Shown here one piece after another: positions 1 through 6,685 of a stretch of DNA of 7,362 bases (position 1 is its first letter; each line of letters starts with the position of its first letter). Made by a program: the position numbers and the translations under genes. This DNA comes from Kiritimatiellia bacterium (GTDB lineage Bacteria; Verrucomicrobiota; Kiritimatiellia; JAAZAB01): contig JAGYMT010000077.1 in NCBI GenBank assembly GCA_018400335.1, positions 1 through 7,362 of the forward strand, in the 5' to 3' direction. Under the pieces are notes generated by a model. The model saw only the letters and a program-made list of their open reading frames with translations, did not search any database and was not told the DNA's origin.

Positions 1-50
1 TGGCTATCTTGTATTGTATTTCAATGAGTTACATATGTTCTCAGAGACAA

Positions 51-106
51 GGGGGAACCTCTTCTTGTGGGTTACCTGAACCCCGAACCCTGAACCTTCC
101 CCCCCC
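51..106 (-). other. Dyad structures downstream of the operon (3' end, no U-tract)
   Basis: On the minus strand, eight G (106-99) and AA form GGGGGAA, which can pair with TTCCCCC (57-51). Inside this, GGGTT (83-79) and AACCC (73-69) form a 5-bp hairpin with a 5-nt loop. Together they could fold at the mRNA 3' end about 15 nt past the stop codon. No T-run follows, so a classical intrinsic terminator is not supported. The rest of 1-119 shows nothing recognisable. Confidence 0.3.
76..96. repeat. Three tandem heptamers (CTGAACC-type), telomere-like
   Basis: Three contiguous 7-mers, CTGAACC, CCGAACC and CTGAACC, stand just beyond the operon's last stop codon. On the mRNA strand this reads GGTTCAG GGTTCGG GGTTCAG. 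The repeat is short and one copy has a substitution. Similar short G-rich runs can act as dispersed intergenic repeats; this window holds only this one copy of the array. Confidence 0.6.
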
Positions 107-119
107 TCCATTCGGACCA

Positions 120-1460
120 CTATTCCGCGCGTGTTCCGTGGCGGGTGGTCAGCGTGTAGCGGAACTCCTGCTTCGAGCGGCCAGCAAGGGACAGCGTGAA
201 CTTCACAGTGTCCAGATCAACCTTCTCGTAGACCCCGCAGTCGCCGTCTTTCACGAGATCCCAGCGCGGAGTGGGAAAATTGCGGGTGATCTCGACCTTG
301 GCGGGGATAGCTCTCGTGTTCCTGGCTTCGATCTTGTACTCGCGGATTTCGTCCCACCCGGAGATGTTGCCCTGGTTGTTGAACTGCACGTTCTCCATCC
401 TGTAGTTCATCACCTTTGGCTCGACGATCACATTCTGAACCGCGCCGAGGTTCAGCTCGACATCCTCGTCAACCGGAATGTATTTGAACTCCGACCGGCC
501 CTCGTAACCGAGGTCGCCGCTTTCCGCCGCGACGGTCCTGAACACGCTTATCGTGCCGCCGGGGATCGGAGTTGTCCCGAGCTTGTGTTCCTTGTCATTC
601 TTGAAGCTGAGGAAATGGAAGACGGACGCGCCGTATCGCTCCTCCTCGAACTTATAGAGGTTCACGACCGGTATCCCGTCCTGATCAAAACTCGGGAGCC
701 GCTTTGACCATCCGTTCGGTATGGTCTCCTTACCCTCGATGGTGTAGAGAAAGTACTCGCTCAGCCCCTCCTTCGTGACCTCCTTGACCATTTGAGCCCT
801 GTCGATGGCCTTAGACTCGGCCGCAGCCACCTCGCGCCTCGTCATTCTGCCTTCCAGCATGGGAGCAGGCTTCGAGGCGGACACCGGGTACTGCCCGGGC
901 CGACCGTAGGGATATTGGCGCCGGGCCAGTTCGGCGATCCTGTCGAGGATGTGGACCTTGCCGACGATCAGTCGCGTCTGCGCGTTCTCGTAGTCCTCGC
1001 CGCTGTTATTGGTCACCCGCACGTAGGCCTCCAGGCGCATGTTCTTCTCATCGGGCGAGAGGATGCCCATGTAGAACGCACGCCACGACAGGCCGCTGGT
1101 GAGATAGCTTATCTCGACCGGCACATTGCCGCTCAGCTCGCTCATAATCCGCCAGAGCCCGAGATTTTGAACCCGCGGCGGATAGGTCAGCTCGAATATG
1201 TTGATCTTGTCCGCGCTGCCCTTTGCGAGCATTTCGAGGCTGGTGGGATCAATGAGAGTGTTCTCCCACGAGAACTGCAGTCGGTTGAGCCCCGTCTTGA
1301 CGGTCAGCATCCGCTGTTCGCGGACCAACGTGAGGTCGGCGGAATTGTATATCGTGAGCTGCACGCTGTCGCGCGTCGGCAGCGTCACCAGGTCAACCTT
1401 CGCGCGGACCGGCGATGACGCCAGCGCGAGCCCCGCGATTATCATTAGCGTTCTTTTCAT
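120..1460 (-). CDS. Secreted DUF4139-type protein, close paralogue of the anti-sigma outer domain
   Basis: The product is an exported 446-aa protein of unknown biochemical function. A Sec signal peptide (MKRTLMIIAGLALASSPVRA) fits cleavage after residue 20; the mature chain then starts at the same place as the outer domain of the anti-sigma factor (VTLPTRDSVQLTIYNSADL). In an ungapped 155-residue block, hand alignment gives about 114 identities with that outer domain. Both also end in the same LTTRHGTRAE tail. It therefore looks like a soluble copy of the sensor, without zinc finger and membrane helix. A unique insert at about 200-220 (PMLEGRMTRREVAAAESK) differs between the two. It is the last gene of the row, 25 nt after the 387-aa gene. 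MuiA, the named relative of the family, was described as a mucoidy inhibitor, so an envelope or exopolysaccharide role is possible but not shown. Confidence 0.85.
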   Translation of the reverse strand: MKRTLMIIAGLALASSPVRAKVDLVTLPTRDSVQLTIYNSADLTLVREQRMLTVKTGLNRLQFSWENTLIDPTSLEMLAKGSADKINIFELTYPPRVQNLGLWRIMSELSGNVPVEISYLTSGLSWRAFYMGILSPDEKNMRLEAYVRVTNNSGEDYENAQTRLIVGKVHILDRIAELARRQYPYGRPGQYPVSASKPAPMLEGRMTRREVAAAESKAIDRAQMVKEVTKEGLSEYFLYTIEGKETIPNGWSKRLPSFDQDGIPVVNLYKFEEERYGASVFHFLSFKNDKEHKLGTTPIPGGTISVFRTVAAESGDLGYEGRSEFKYIPVDEDVELNLGAVQNVIVEPKVMNYRMENVQFNNQGNISGWDEIREYKIEARNTRAIPAKVEITRNFPTPRWDLVKDGDCGVYEKVDLDTVKFTLSLAGRSKQEFRYTLTTRHGTRAE

Positions 1461-1475
1461 TATTTTCTTCCTTTC
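1461..1475 (-). promoter_or_regulatory. Ribosome-binding site of the 446-aa secreted protein
   Basis: The minus strand reads GAAAGGAAGAAAATA directly before the ATG at 1460. AAGGAAG is about 6 nt from that codon. The alternative in-frame ATG at 1481 would turn this Shine-Dalgarno into codons (KERKKI) and add a charged prefix before the signal peptide, so 1460 is preferred. Confidence 0.7.
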
Positions 1476-1485
1476 TTTCATGGCG

Positions 1486-2649
1486 CTATCTCAGGACCGA
1501 GGCGCGCTCCATGCCCGGCCGTATGTTGCGGCGGAGGAACTGCATCTCCAGCTTCTGCTTGCCCTTGGCGGGAAGCTCAATCTCGAACTCGAGCGTCTCG
1601 GCATCCTTGCGTGTGTACTTCAGACTGCACGATTTCATCTCCCACTCGCCGGGGATATGCTGAATCATCGTCAACTTGGCGGGTGAATCTTTGAAATTTT
1701 CGATTTCAGCCGTGATGGTCTCGTCCTGATCATACAGGACCACATTCCCGCTGTTGTTCTTCCTGATGTTCACCTGCCGCTGGTTCATCTGGCGCTGGGT
1801 GACGACTATGTCGCGGCTGTCGCCTATGTAGACTTCCATCTTCTCGCCCACGGGCACGAGGCCCGTCACATCCTCGCCGAGAAAGATGGTGCTTCCGTGT
1901 CCGTCGTCCTGGAACAGGCGCACCTTCCCGCCCCACAGTGCGAATTGGCCGAGTCCGCTTTCAGATGAATTCTCGATCTTATAGCTCACGGGGATTCCCA
2001 CGTTCGTATCCACCTTCTTCGGATCCCACGGCTGGAGGGCAGAATCGAACTTCCACACCTTCTCGATAGGGGCCGCGTCCTGTTTAAGAAACAGGAGCTG
2101 CTTTGTCTCCTCGTGTTTAATGCCCTGCTCGAACGCCTCGCCGTAGTCCAGCAGCACGCGGGCCATACCGAAATCCTCGCCCGAGAAGTTCCGGAGGATC
2201 AGGTAGCTCTTGAGGTCGAGCTTCTGCTCGGCCTTATCGGCCACGCCCTTATAGGTGATAAGCCTGTCAATATTCATCAGCAGGTAGCTGATGCGCACCT
2301 TGGCCTCCAGCGCCTGTGCGCTGCTGATCTCCCACACGAGCGCCGCCTCGTTAGGCGGGTAGCTCACATTGAGCAACGTGACCTGTTCGGGGTGCGACAG
2401 CACCGCGAGGCGTATCGAATCCTCGTCAATGCCCACGCCCTTCCAGGAGAAGTCAACCTTGTTGAGCCCCTTCTGGAGCGTCAGCACCCGCTCCTCCTCG
2501 ATGAGCGTGGCCGCCGGGTTATCGAGCCGTATAACAGTCGCGTCCCTTTCGGGAAGCGCCACCAGCTTGATCCGCGCCTCCGCACAGGTCGTCATCACGG
2601 CGAGCGCCGCGAGAGTTAGGGTTCCTGTAATTCGACATAACTTCTTCAT
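1486..2649 (-). CDS. Secreted, diverged DUF4139-type paralogue of the anti-sigma outer domain
   Basis: The product is an exported 387-aa protein of unknown function. The start chosen is the ATG after the GGGAGG Shine-Dalgarno; it gives a clean Sec signal peptide: KK, hydrophobic core TGTLTLAALAVMTT, cleavage likely after AEA at residue 25. The Cys at 22 lacks a proper lipobox, so it is not called a lipoprotein. The mature part begins LVALPERDATVIRLDN and has VLTLQKGLNKVDFSW and NFSGEDFGMARVLL, matching in order the blocks of the two flanking paralogues but at low identity. The central segment holding the YFLYTIEG block of the other two is replaced by shorter, different sequence. The C-terminal part (PVGEKMEVYIGD, ENFKDSPAKLTMIQHIPGEWEM) fits the DUF4139 end. 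No enzyme motif is visible. It lies between the anti-sigma gene and its closer paralogue, so it is probably co-transcribed and acts in the same envelope process. Confidence 0.8.
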   Translation of the reverse strand: MKKLCRITGTLTLAALAVMTTCAEARIKLVALPERDATVIRLDNPAATLIEEERVLTLQKGLNKVDFSWKGVGIDEDSIRLAVLSHPEQVTLLNVSYPPNEAALVWEISSAQALEAKVRISYLLMNIDRLITYKGVADKAEQKLDLKSYLILRNFSGEDFGMARVLLDYGEAFEQGIKHEETKQLLFLKQDAAPIEKVWKFDSALQPWDPKKVDTNVGIPVSYKIENSSESGLGQFALWGGKVRLFQDDGHGSTIFLGEDVTGLVPVGEKMEVYIGDSRDIVVTQRQMNQRQVNIRKNNSGNVVLYDQDETITAEIENFKDSPAKLTMIQHIPGEWEMKSCSLKYTRKDAETLEFEIELPAKGKQKLEMQFLRRNIRPGMERASVLR

Positions 2650-2664
2650 TTTGTCCTCCCTTCG
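2650..2664 (-). promoter_or_regulatory. Strong ribosome-binding site of the 387-aa secreted protein
   Basis: The minus strand reads GGGAGGACAAA immediately before the ATG at 2649. The purine block GGGAGG stands 5 nt from the start codon, a near-ideal Shine-Dalgarno. It decides the start against an in-frame ATG at 2685, which would add 12 hydrophilic residues ahead of the signal peptide. Confidence 0.75.
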
Positions 2665-2681
2665 ACTTGTTGTTGTTCTAG

Positions 2682-2722
2682 CCACTACCCCCCCTAACCC
2701 CTAGCACCTCTACCGCCCCCCC
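2682..2722 (-). other. G-rich intercistronic segment, possible G-quadruplex in the mRNA
   Basis: On the mRNA (minus) strand, runs of seven G (2722-2716), four G (2701-2698) and seven G (2694-2688) lie between the anti-sigma stop codon and the next gene. The first run begins at the last base of the anti-sigma TAG stop. Splitting one seven-G run gives four G3 tracts, enough to form a quadruplex. The segment is about 35 nt upstream of the next start codon, so it could modulate downstream translation or transcription. The G-runs are seen directly; folding and function are inference. Confidence 0.4.
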
Positions 2723-4485
2723 TACTCCGCGCGCGTTCCATGCCGCGTCGTCAGAACGTAGTTGAACTCGCGCGCGGCGCGCGGCTCAAGTTCGATCGTG
2801 AATTTTGCCGTGTCGAGGTCCACCTTTTCGTATTCGCCGAACGCGCCGCTCTTCTCCAGCGTCCAATGCTGCGTGGGGAAGTTGCGGGTGATTTCGACCT
2901 TTACGGAGAGATCCCGCGTGTTCTTCACCTCCACCTTGTATTCCCTCGTCTCCTCCCAGCCGCTGATATTTCCGTGAACGTCGTACTGAAAATCGCCGGA
3001 CAGGAAGTCCATAACCTTTGGACGGACAACGATGTTCTCCGCCGCGCCGAGATTCAGCTCCACGTCCTCGCCGACCGGTATGTACTTGAAGCTCGATTCC
3101 CCCACGTAAGAGAGAAGCCGCGCCTCATCCACGGTCCTGTAGACCTTCAGAGCTCCGCCGGGAATCGGGGTGGCGCCAAGCTTGTGTTCCTCGTCATTCT
3201 TGAAGCTGAGGAACCGGACAACCGCCTCCCCGTAGCGCTCATCCTCGTACTTGTAGAGGTTGACCACTGGAACATCGGATGCTTCAATGCTCGGCAGCCG
3301 CTTGGCCCAGCCGTGCGGTATCGTCTCCGTGCCCTCGATGGTGTAGAGAAAGTACTCGCTCAGTCCCTCCTTTTTGATTTCCTTCGGAGCAATGCGCGAG
3401 AAGCTCTCCTTCAGCCTGTCACCGATGGCGCCGCCTGAGACAAACCCAAGATCCAGGTCATTCATTTCACTACTTCGCGCGCGCCCTTTGAACCTTGGGA
3501 AGGACAGAATCGGGCTTCCGTAAGGATGCTCGCGCCGCGCCAGTTCGGCTATCCGGTCGAGCAAGTGAACCTTGCCCACTATCAGCCGCGTTTGTGCGTT
3601 CTCATAGTCCTCTCCGCTTTCGTTCATGGCGCGGACATAGCCCTCGATCATCATTGTCCGTTCGTCGGGCGACAGGGTGCCCATATAGAACGCGCGCCAG
3701 GACAGGCCGCTGGTGAGATAAGTTATCTCCACCGGCACCTCGCCGCTCACTTCGGAGAAGATGAGCCACCGGCCGAGCTCCCTGATTCGCGGCGGGAAGA
3801 CGAGCGCCCGGACCTCTATCTTGTCCGCGTGGTCAAGAGGCTCAATACGCAGGGAAGTCGGATCAATGAGCGTGTTCGCCCACATGAATTGCAGCCAATT
3901 CCAGCCCTTCTTCATCGTGAGGTTTCGCTGCTCGCGCACGAGGGTGAGGTCGGCGGAATTGTATATCGTGAGCTGCACGTTTTCGCGGGTCGGCAGCACA
4001 TTCAACTCGATATTGCTGCCGGGCGCGAAGGGTTGCGAGGCACGCAGCGCGGCCAGATCGGAAGAAGATTGATCCGAATCGCGAAGGGCGTCCGCCAGAG
4101 CGGCGGGCGGACGGCCTGGCAGTTTACCCAGCTTTGAGCGGGGTCCGTCCCTGCCGGGGACATCCATCGCGCGCGGCAGGGCGAGCGCGACGACTATTGC
4201 CGCGGCCGCCGCCAGCGCCGCGTAGAACCACCCTTTTCGAAACCGATGACGGGCGGGCGGCTGGGCCGACTTCACGCAGCTGAGCGCGGCTGCGACAAGG
4301 GCCGGCTGCGCGTGAACCTCGGCGCGTAGAAGGTCGAGCGCGGCGAACTTGCGGCTGACGAGGTCGAGTTTCCGTCGGCAATCAGCGCAGCCTTCGAGAT
4401 GCGTTTCCGCGGCGCGGCGCGCCTCCGTAGAATCCAGCTCGAACCGGTGGTCCATAAGTTGTTCGTCGGATAAATGACTTGTCAT
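2722..4485 (-). CDS. Transmembrane anti-sigma factor with zinc-finger head and extracytoplasmic DUF4139-type domain
   Basis: This 587-aa protein probably binds and silences the upstream sigma factor and releases it on an envelope signal. The head carries His29-x3-Cys33-x2-Cys36, the zinc-associated anti-sigma (zf-HC2) signature. After basic residues 79-84 comes one hydrophobic helix (about 86-103), placing the head in the cytoplasm and the rest outside. A flexible linker (about 104-158) leads to a beta-rich region from about 160 to the end. Residues 160-215 (LPTR, IYNSADLTLVREQ, DPTSL) resemble the DUF4140 N-terminal part of MuiA-like proteins. From about 257 (SGLSWRAFYMG, NESGEDYENAQTRL) it resembles DUF4139, ending in a VELNLGA strand block. 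No catalytic motif is visible. Known anti-sigma factors usually have much smaller outer domains. The ATG at 4485 overlaps the sigma stop codon and has GAGG 4 nt before it, so the start is firm. Confidence 0.88.
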   Translation of the reverse strand: MTSHLSDEQLMDHRFELDSTEARRAAETHLEGCADCRRKLDLVSRKFAALDLLRAEVHAQPALVAAALSCVKSAQPPARHRFRKGWFYAALAAAAAIVVALALPRAMDVPGRDGPRSKLGKLPGRPPAALADALRDSDQSSSDLAALRASQPFAPGSNIELNVLPTRENVQLTIYNSADLTLVREQRNLTMKKGWNWLQFMWANTLIDPTSLRIEPLDHADKIEVRALVFPPRIRELGRWLIFSEVSGEVPVEITYLTSGLSWRAFYMGTLSPDERTMMIEGYVRAMNESGEDYENAQTRLIVGKVHLLDRIAELARREHPYGSPILSFPRFKGRARSSEMNDLDLGFVSGGAIGDRLKESFSRIAPKEIKKEGLSEYFLYTIEGTETIPHGWAKRLPSIEASDVPVVNLYKYEDERYGEAVVRFLSFKNDEEHKLGATPIPGGALKVYRTVDEARLLSYVGESSFKYIPVGEDVELNLGAAENIVVRPKVMDFLSGDFQYDVHGNISGWEETREYKVEVKNTRDLSVKVEITRNFPTQHWTLEKSGAFGEYEKVDLDTAKFTIELEPRAAREFNYVLTTRHGTRAE

Positions 4486-5087
4486 ATTGCCTCACTTTCC
4501 GGATCCGGCAACAGCCGGGCGAGAGTCCGGATTGCTCGAGCCATGTGCGTCTTCACGGTGCTCACGGAGCAGCTCATCACCTTTGCGACCTCATCATAGC
4601 CCAGCCCTTGGAAATGGGCGAGAACCAGCGCGGCGCGCTGTCTCTCGGGAAGCGAGTCAACCGCCTGGCGCACCTGCTCCTTGAGTTCCGCCCGGATCAT
4701 GTCGCTGCCCGGGTTCGATGCCGGCGCGTGCGCGGGATCCGGCCCGATGCCCGGGCAGTCGGGATCTCCATCGAGCGACACGAGCGCGGGGCGGCGGCCG
4801 CGCCTGCGTATGGCGTCAATCGCCAGGCGCGTGGCGATGGTGAACAGCCACGGCTTAAATCGTCCGTCACTTCTGAAGCTCCACGCCTTTGCATGCACCC
4901 GCATGAATGTCTCCTGGAACAGATCCTCGGCCTGTCCGCGCTCGCCGATCATACGCGACAGATAGCTGAGCAGAGGTGTCGCGTACCGGGCAATGAGCGC
5001 TCCCAGCGCCTCGGCGTTCCCCTCCCTGTGCGCGATCATCAAATCCTCGTCGCTCATTTCCAAAGAAGTATCTCCCTCGCTGTTCAT
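4482..5087 (-). CDS. ECF-type RNA polymerase sigma factor
   Basis: It directs RNA polymerase to a specific promoter set and is presumably held inactive by the anti-sigma factor encoded next. The product is 201 aa, the usual ECF size. Region 2 spans about 28-100, including AEDLFQETFMRVH (53-65, core-binding region 2.2) and KPWLFTIATRLAIDAIRRR (78-96, -10 recognition). A proline/glycine-rich linker follows (about 106-128). Region 4 spans about 133-193: SLPERQRAALVL, then a helix-turn-helix with GYDEVAKVM and STVKTHMARAIRTL, for -35 recognition. There is no region 1.1 or 3. The start is uncertain: the ATG at 5087 has no visible Shine-Dalgarno, while the in-frame ATG at 5057 (Met11, 191 aa) has GGAG 14 nt upstream and still keeps both domains. 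The stop codon overlaps the next start (ATGA), the usual sigma/anti-sigma coupling. GC content is markedly higher than in the upstream restriction-modification genes. Confidence 0.95.
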   Translation of the reverse strand: MNSEGDTSLEMSDEDLMIAHREGNAEALGALIARYATPLLSYLSRMIGERGQAEDLFQETFMRVHAKAWSFRSDGRFKPWLFTIATRLAIDAIRRRGRRPALVSLDGDPDCPGIGPDPAHAPASNPGSDMIRAELKEQVRQAVDSLPERQRAALVLAHFQGLGYDEVAKVMSCSVSTVKTHMARAIRTLARLLPDPESEAI

Positions 5088-5095
5088 AAGGTAAT

Positions 5096-5120
5096 ACGCT
5101 CAGAACCCGCCGCCGGTTGA
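5096..5120 (-). promoter_or_regulatory. Candidate ECF-type (autoregulatory) promoter before the sigma gene
   Basis: On the minus strand a TCAAC -35-like element (AAC at 5118-5116) is followed after 17 nt by CGTAT (CGT at 5098-5096). Many ECF sigma factors use an AAC-containing -35 and a CGT-containing -10 with a 16-17 nt spacer, and commonly transcribe their own operon. The match is short and could be chance. If it is real, transcription would start at about position 5088, making the ATG at 5087 nearly leaderless, or giving about 30 nt of leader to the downstream ATG at 5057. Confidence 0.3.
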
Positions 5121-5123
5121 CAT

Positions 5124-5181
5124 GAAAAGAAAAAAAACGCAGGCATCAGCCGACTTCGTTGAAATTGAGTATCCATGCCTG
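5124..5181 (-). terminator. Candidate Rho-independent terminator after the restriction-modification unit
   Basis: On the minus strand a perfect 7-bp inverted repeat, CAGGCAT (5181-5175) and ATGCCTG (5146-5140), is followed after CG by eight T residues, a C and four more T residues. It lies about 70 bases past the methyltransferase stop codon and before the sigma-factor gene, where a terminator would separate the two units. The loop is long (28 nt) and the stem is short, so the U-tract is the stronger part of the evidence. Termination may be inefficient. Confidence 0.45.
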
Positions 5182-5248
5182 AACACGCTAGTCCATTCAT
5201 TTATTGGAAGCTACTTACTTAACGCGTCTTATACCATAACGAGGGAAA

Positions 5249-6673
5249 TCAGCGGTGCAGTTTAGCGCGTGCGCCGGTTTTGTCTTGGGTATTTACATTA
5301 CAATACATATTACAGCCTTCGGAAACAGCCAGCACCTTCTCTGAAGTTTTTTCCCCGTGTTGCTTAACCCAACCATCAACTACAGTAAAGATATCTGATT
5401 GCGCTGTGCTTTCGACAAAAATAGAGAAATCAGTGATTGGCGTATGCGCACAACAGTCCTTTGACGGGGCGACTGCTGAATGACTCTCTTCAAGAGAATC
5501 AAACAATGAGGGCTGATTATCTGACTTCGTGGATTGGGAGTTCTTCGCAACGTAATCACCCATGGGACTCAATCCACGATCGAAACGATCAAAGATCGTG
5601 GTAATCGCTTCTGGGCTGCGGTCTATGCCGATCCAATGACGTTGGAGTTCATCCGCCACGGCCATCGTAGTGCCTGACCCTGCATAGCAGTCCAGAACCA
5701 AATCGCCGGGATTGGAAGAAGCTTCGATGATGCGCCGAAGCAATTCCGGATTCTTCTCTGTAGGATAGCCAGTGATCTCGATATTCTGATTGTGCGCATC
5801 TCTGAAATCCAACCAGATATCCTGAATACCGACCCCCGGATGTTCATCAAGATACACTTTTCGTCTCGGATTCCCGTTCTTTGACCAAAACACCTCGCCC
5901 CTCGCATCCATCTGATTAAGCGTTTCAGGTGTGTACTGCCAATGTTTACCCGGAGGCGGGAGCTTACCACGCCAAGTTCCTCCTGTGGCTCCATTGCGCT
6001 TACCGGGAGCATGGACAGGGACTTTCATGAAACGCCTACCCGTAGCAGCCTCCACATAGTGGTATTCCTTCTCGCTTTGCTCGGAAAGCGGCTCAACGGG
6101 GCGATTCCATGTGTACTTGTCGGTCTTGGTGTAGAACAGTATGAAATCGGCAATATTGCCGTACGCTTTCCTGGTATAGTTCTTTGGGTTGCATTTCTTT
6201 CTTACGATCATGTTCCTATAATTCGAGGCTCCGAACACCTCGTCCATAACCAGTTTCATCTGGAACACCATCGTCTCGTCTAGGTGAAGATATATTGAGC
6301 CGGAAGAAGAAAGTAGTTCCCTTAGAAAGACAAGACGTTTCCTGAGATTCTCGACATAGTCAGCACCACACAAGTTGTCGTCATAGGCCATTTTTTGCTT
6401 ACGGGAGAGAAATATGCCTCTGGTTGCAAAAGGCGGATCGATATAGACGAGTGCGACTTTCCCCTGAATTGTATCGTCGCGTACCAGCAGTTTCAGAGCG
6501 GCAAGGTTCTCTCCGCAATACAGCCGATTTATTGAAGCAGTCTTGTGAGCCACTTCAAATGCAGAGGCACTTGGTTCGGACAGTATCTCCTGCCGTGACA
6601 ATTTGCCAGGATACGCCAAATCAAGAGTACCGCCGTTTCCGTTTCCATATTTACTTGGAACGCCTGTTGCCAT
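5249..6673 (-). CDS. Site-specific DNA methyltransferase (beta-class order, probably N6-adenine)
   Basis: It transfers a methyl group from S-adenosylmethionine to a DNA base and would protect host DNA from the neighbouring endonuclease. Residue numbers here count from an ATG at 6679. Catalytic motif IV is DPPF at 81-84, followed by a variable target-recognition region (about 150-300). The SAM-binding motif I is DCYAGSGTT at 330-338, then the acidic WIGIDRS strand. The order IV, recognition region, I is the beta-class order of the N6_N4_Mtase family; DPPF rather than SPPY favours adenine N6. After about residue 373 there is a tail of roughly 100 aa with a QPSLF pentapeptide and four cysteines (409, 410, 456, 460). 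The ATG at 6673 is preferred because AGAGG stands 6 nt before it; the ATG at 6679 has AGAGG directly abutting. That AGAGG overlaps the endonuclease stop codon, so translation is probably coupled. Confidence 0.9.
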   Translation of the reverse strand: MATGVPSKYGNGNGGTLDLAYPGKLSRQEILSEPSASAFEVAHKTASINRLYCGENLAALKLLVRDDTIQGKVALVYIDPPFATRGIFLSRKQKMAYDDNLCGADYVENLRKRLVFLRELLSSSGSIYLHLDETMVFQMKLVMDEVFGASNYRNMIVRKKCNPKNYTRKAYGNIADFILFYTKTDKYTWNRPVEPLSEQSEKEYHYVEAATGRRFMKVPVHAPGKRNGATGGTWRGKLPPPGKHWQYTPETLNQMDARGEVFWSKNGNPRRKVYLDEHPGVGIQDIWLDFRDAHNQNIEITGYPTEKNPELLRRIIEASSNPGDLVLDCYAGSGTTMAVADELQRHWIGIDRSPEAITTIFDRFDRGLSPMGDYVAKNSQSTKSDNQPSLFDSLEESHSAVAPSKDCCAHTPITDFSIFVESTAQSDIFTVVDGWVKQHGEKTSEKVLAVSEGCNMYCNVNTQDKTGARAKLHR

Positions 6674-6685
6674 ATTCATCCTCTA
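6674..6685 (-). promoter_or_regulatory. Ribosome-binding site deciding the methyltransferase start
   Basis: Read on the minus strand the junction is TAG AGG ATG AAT ATG: the endonuclease stop codon, a purine-rich Shine-Dalgarno (AGAGG) and two in-frame ATGs. Spacing to the second ATG (6673) is 6 nt, close to ideal, whereas the first ATG touches the Shine-Dalgarno. This favours a 474-aa product and coupled translation with the endonuclease. Confidence 0.6.

Noticed and set aside
9..707. Long plus-strand open frame opposite the 446-aa gene
   Set aside because: It is antisense to a gene with signal peptide, Shine-Dalgarno and clear paralogues; its own translation has no recognisable domain. The matching frame at 2740-3438 arises from the same paralogous DNA.
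2584..2595. Lipoprotein signal at Cys22 of the 387-aa protein
   Set aside because: The preceding residues MTT do not fit the lipobox; AEA just after it is a better signal peptidase I site.
2716..2722. Seven-G tract as a phase-variation switch of the anti-sigma gene
   Set aside because: The tract begins at the last base of the TAG stop codon and so lies past the coding sequence; slippage would not alter the protein's sensor domain.
3526..4137. Plus-strand open frames opposite the anti-sigma gene
   Set aside because: GC-rich codon bias leaves open frames on the opposite strand; no ribosome-binding site or family motif supports them.
4479..5120. Plus-strand open frame opposite the sigma gene
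   Set aside because: The minus-strand product has complete sigma regions 2 and 4; the plus frame is an antisense shadow.
5221..5270. TATAAG as a sigma-70 -10 box for the sigma operon
   Set aside because: No TTGACA-like element is found at the right distance upstream, and the site lies at the methyltransferase 3' end before the candidate terminator.
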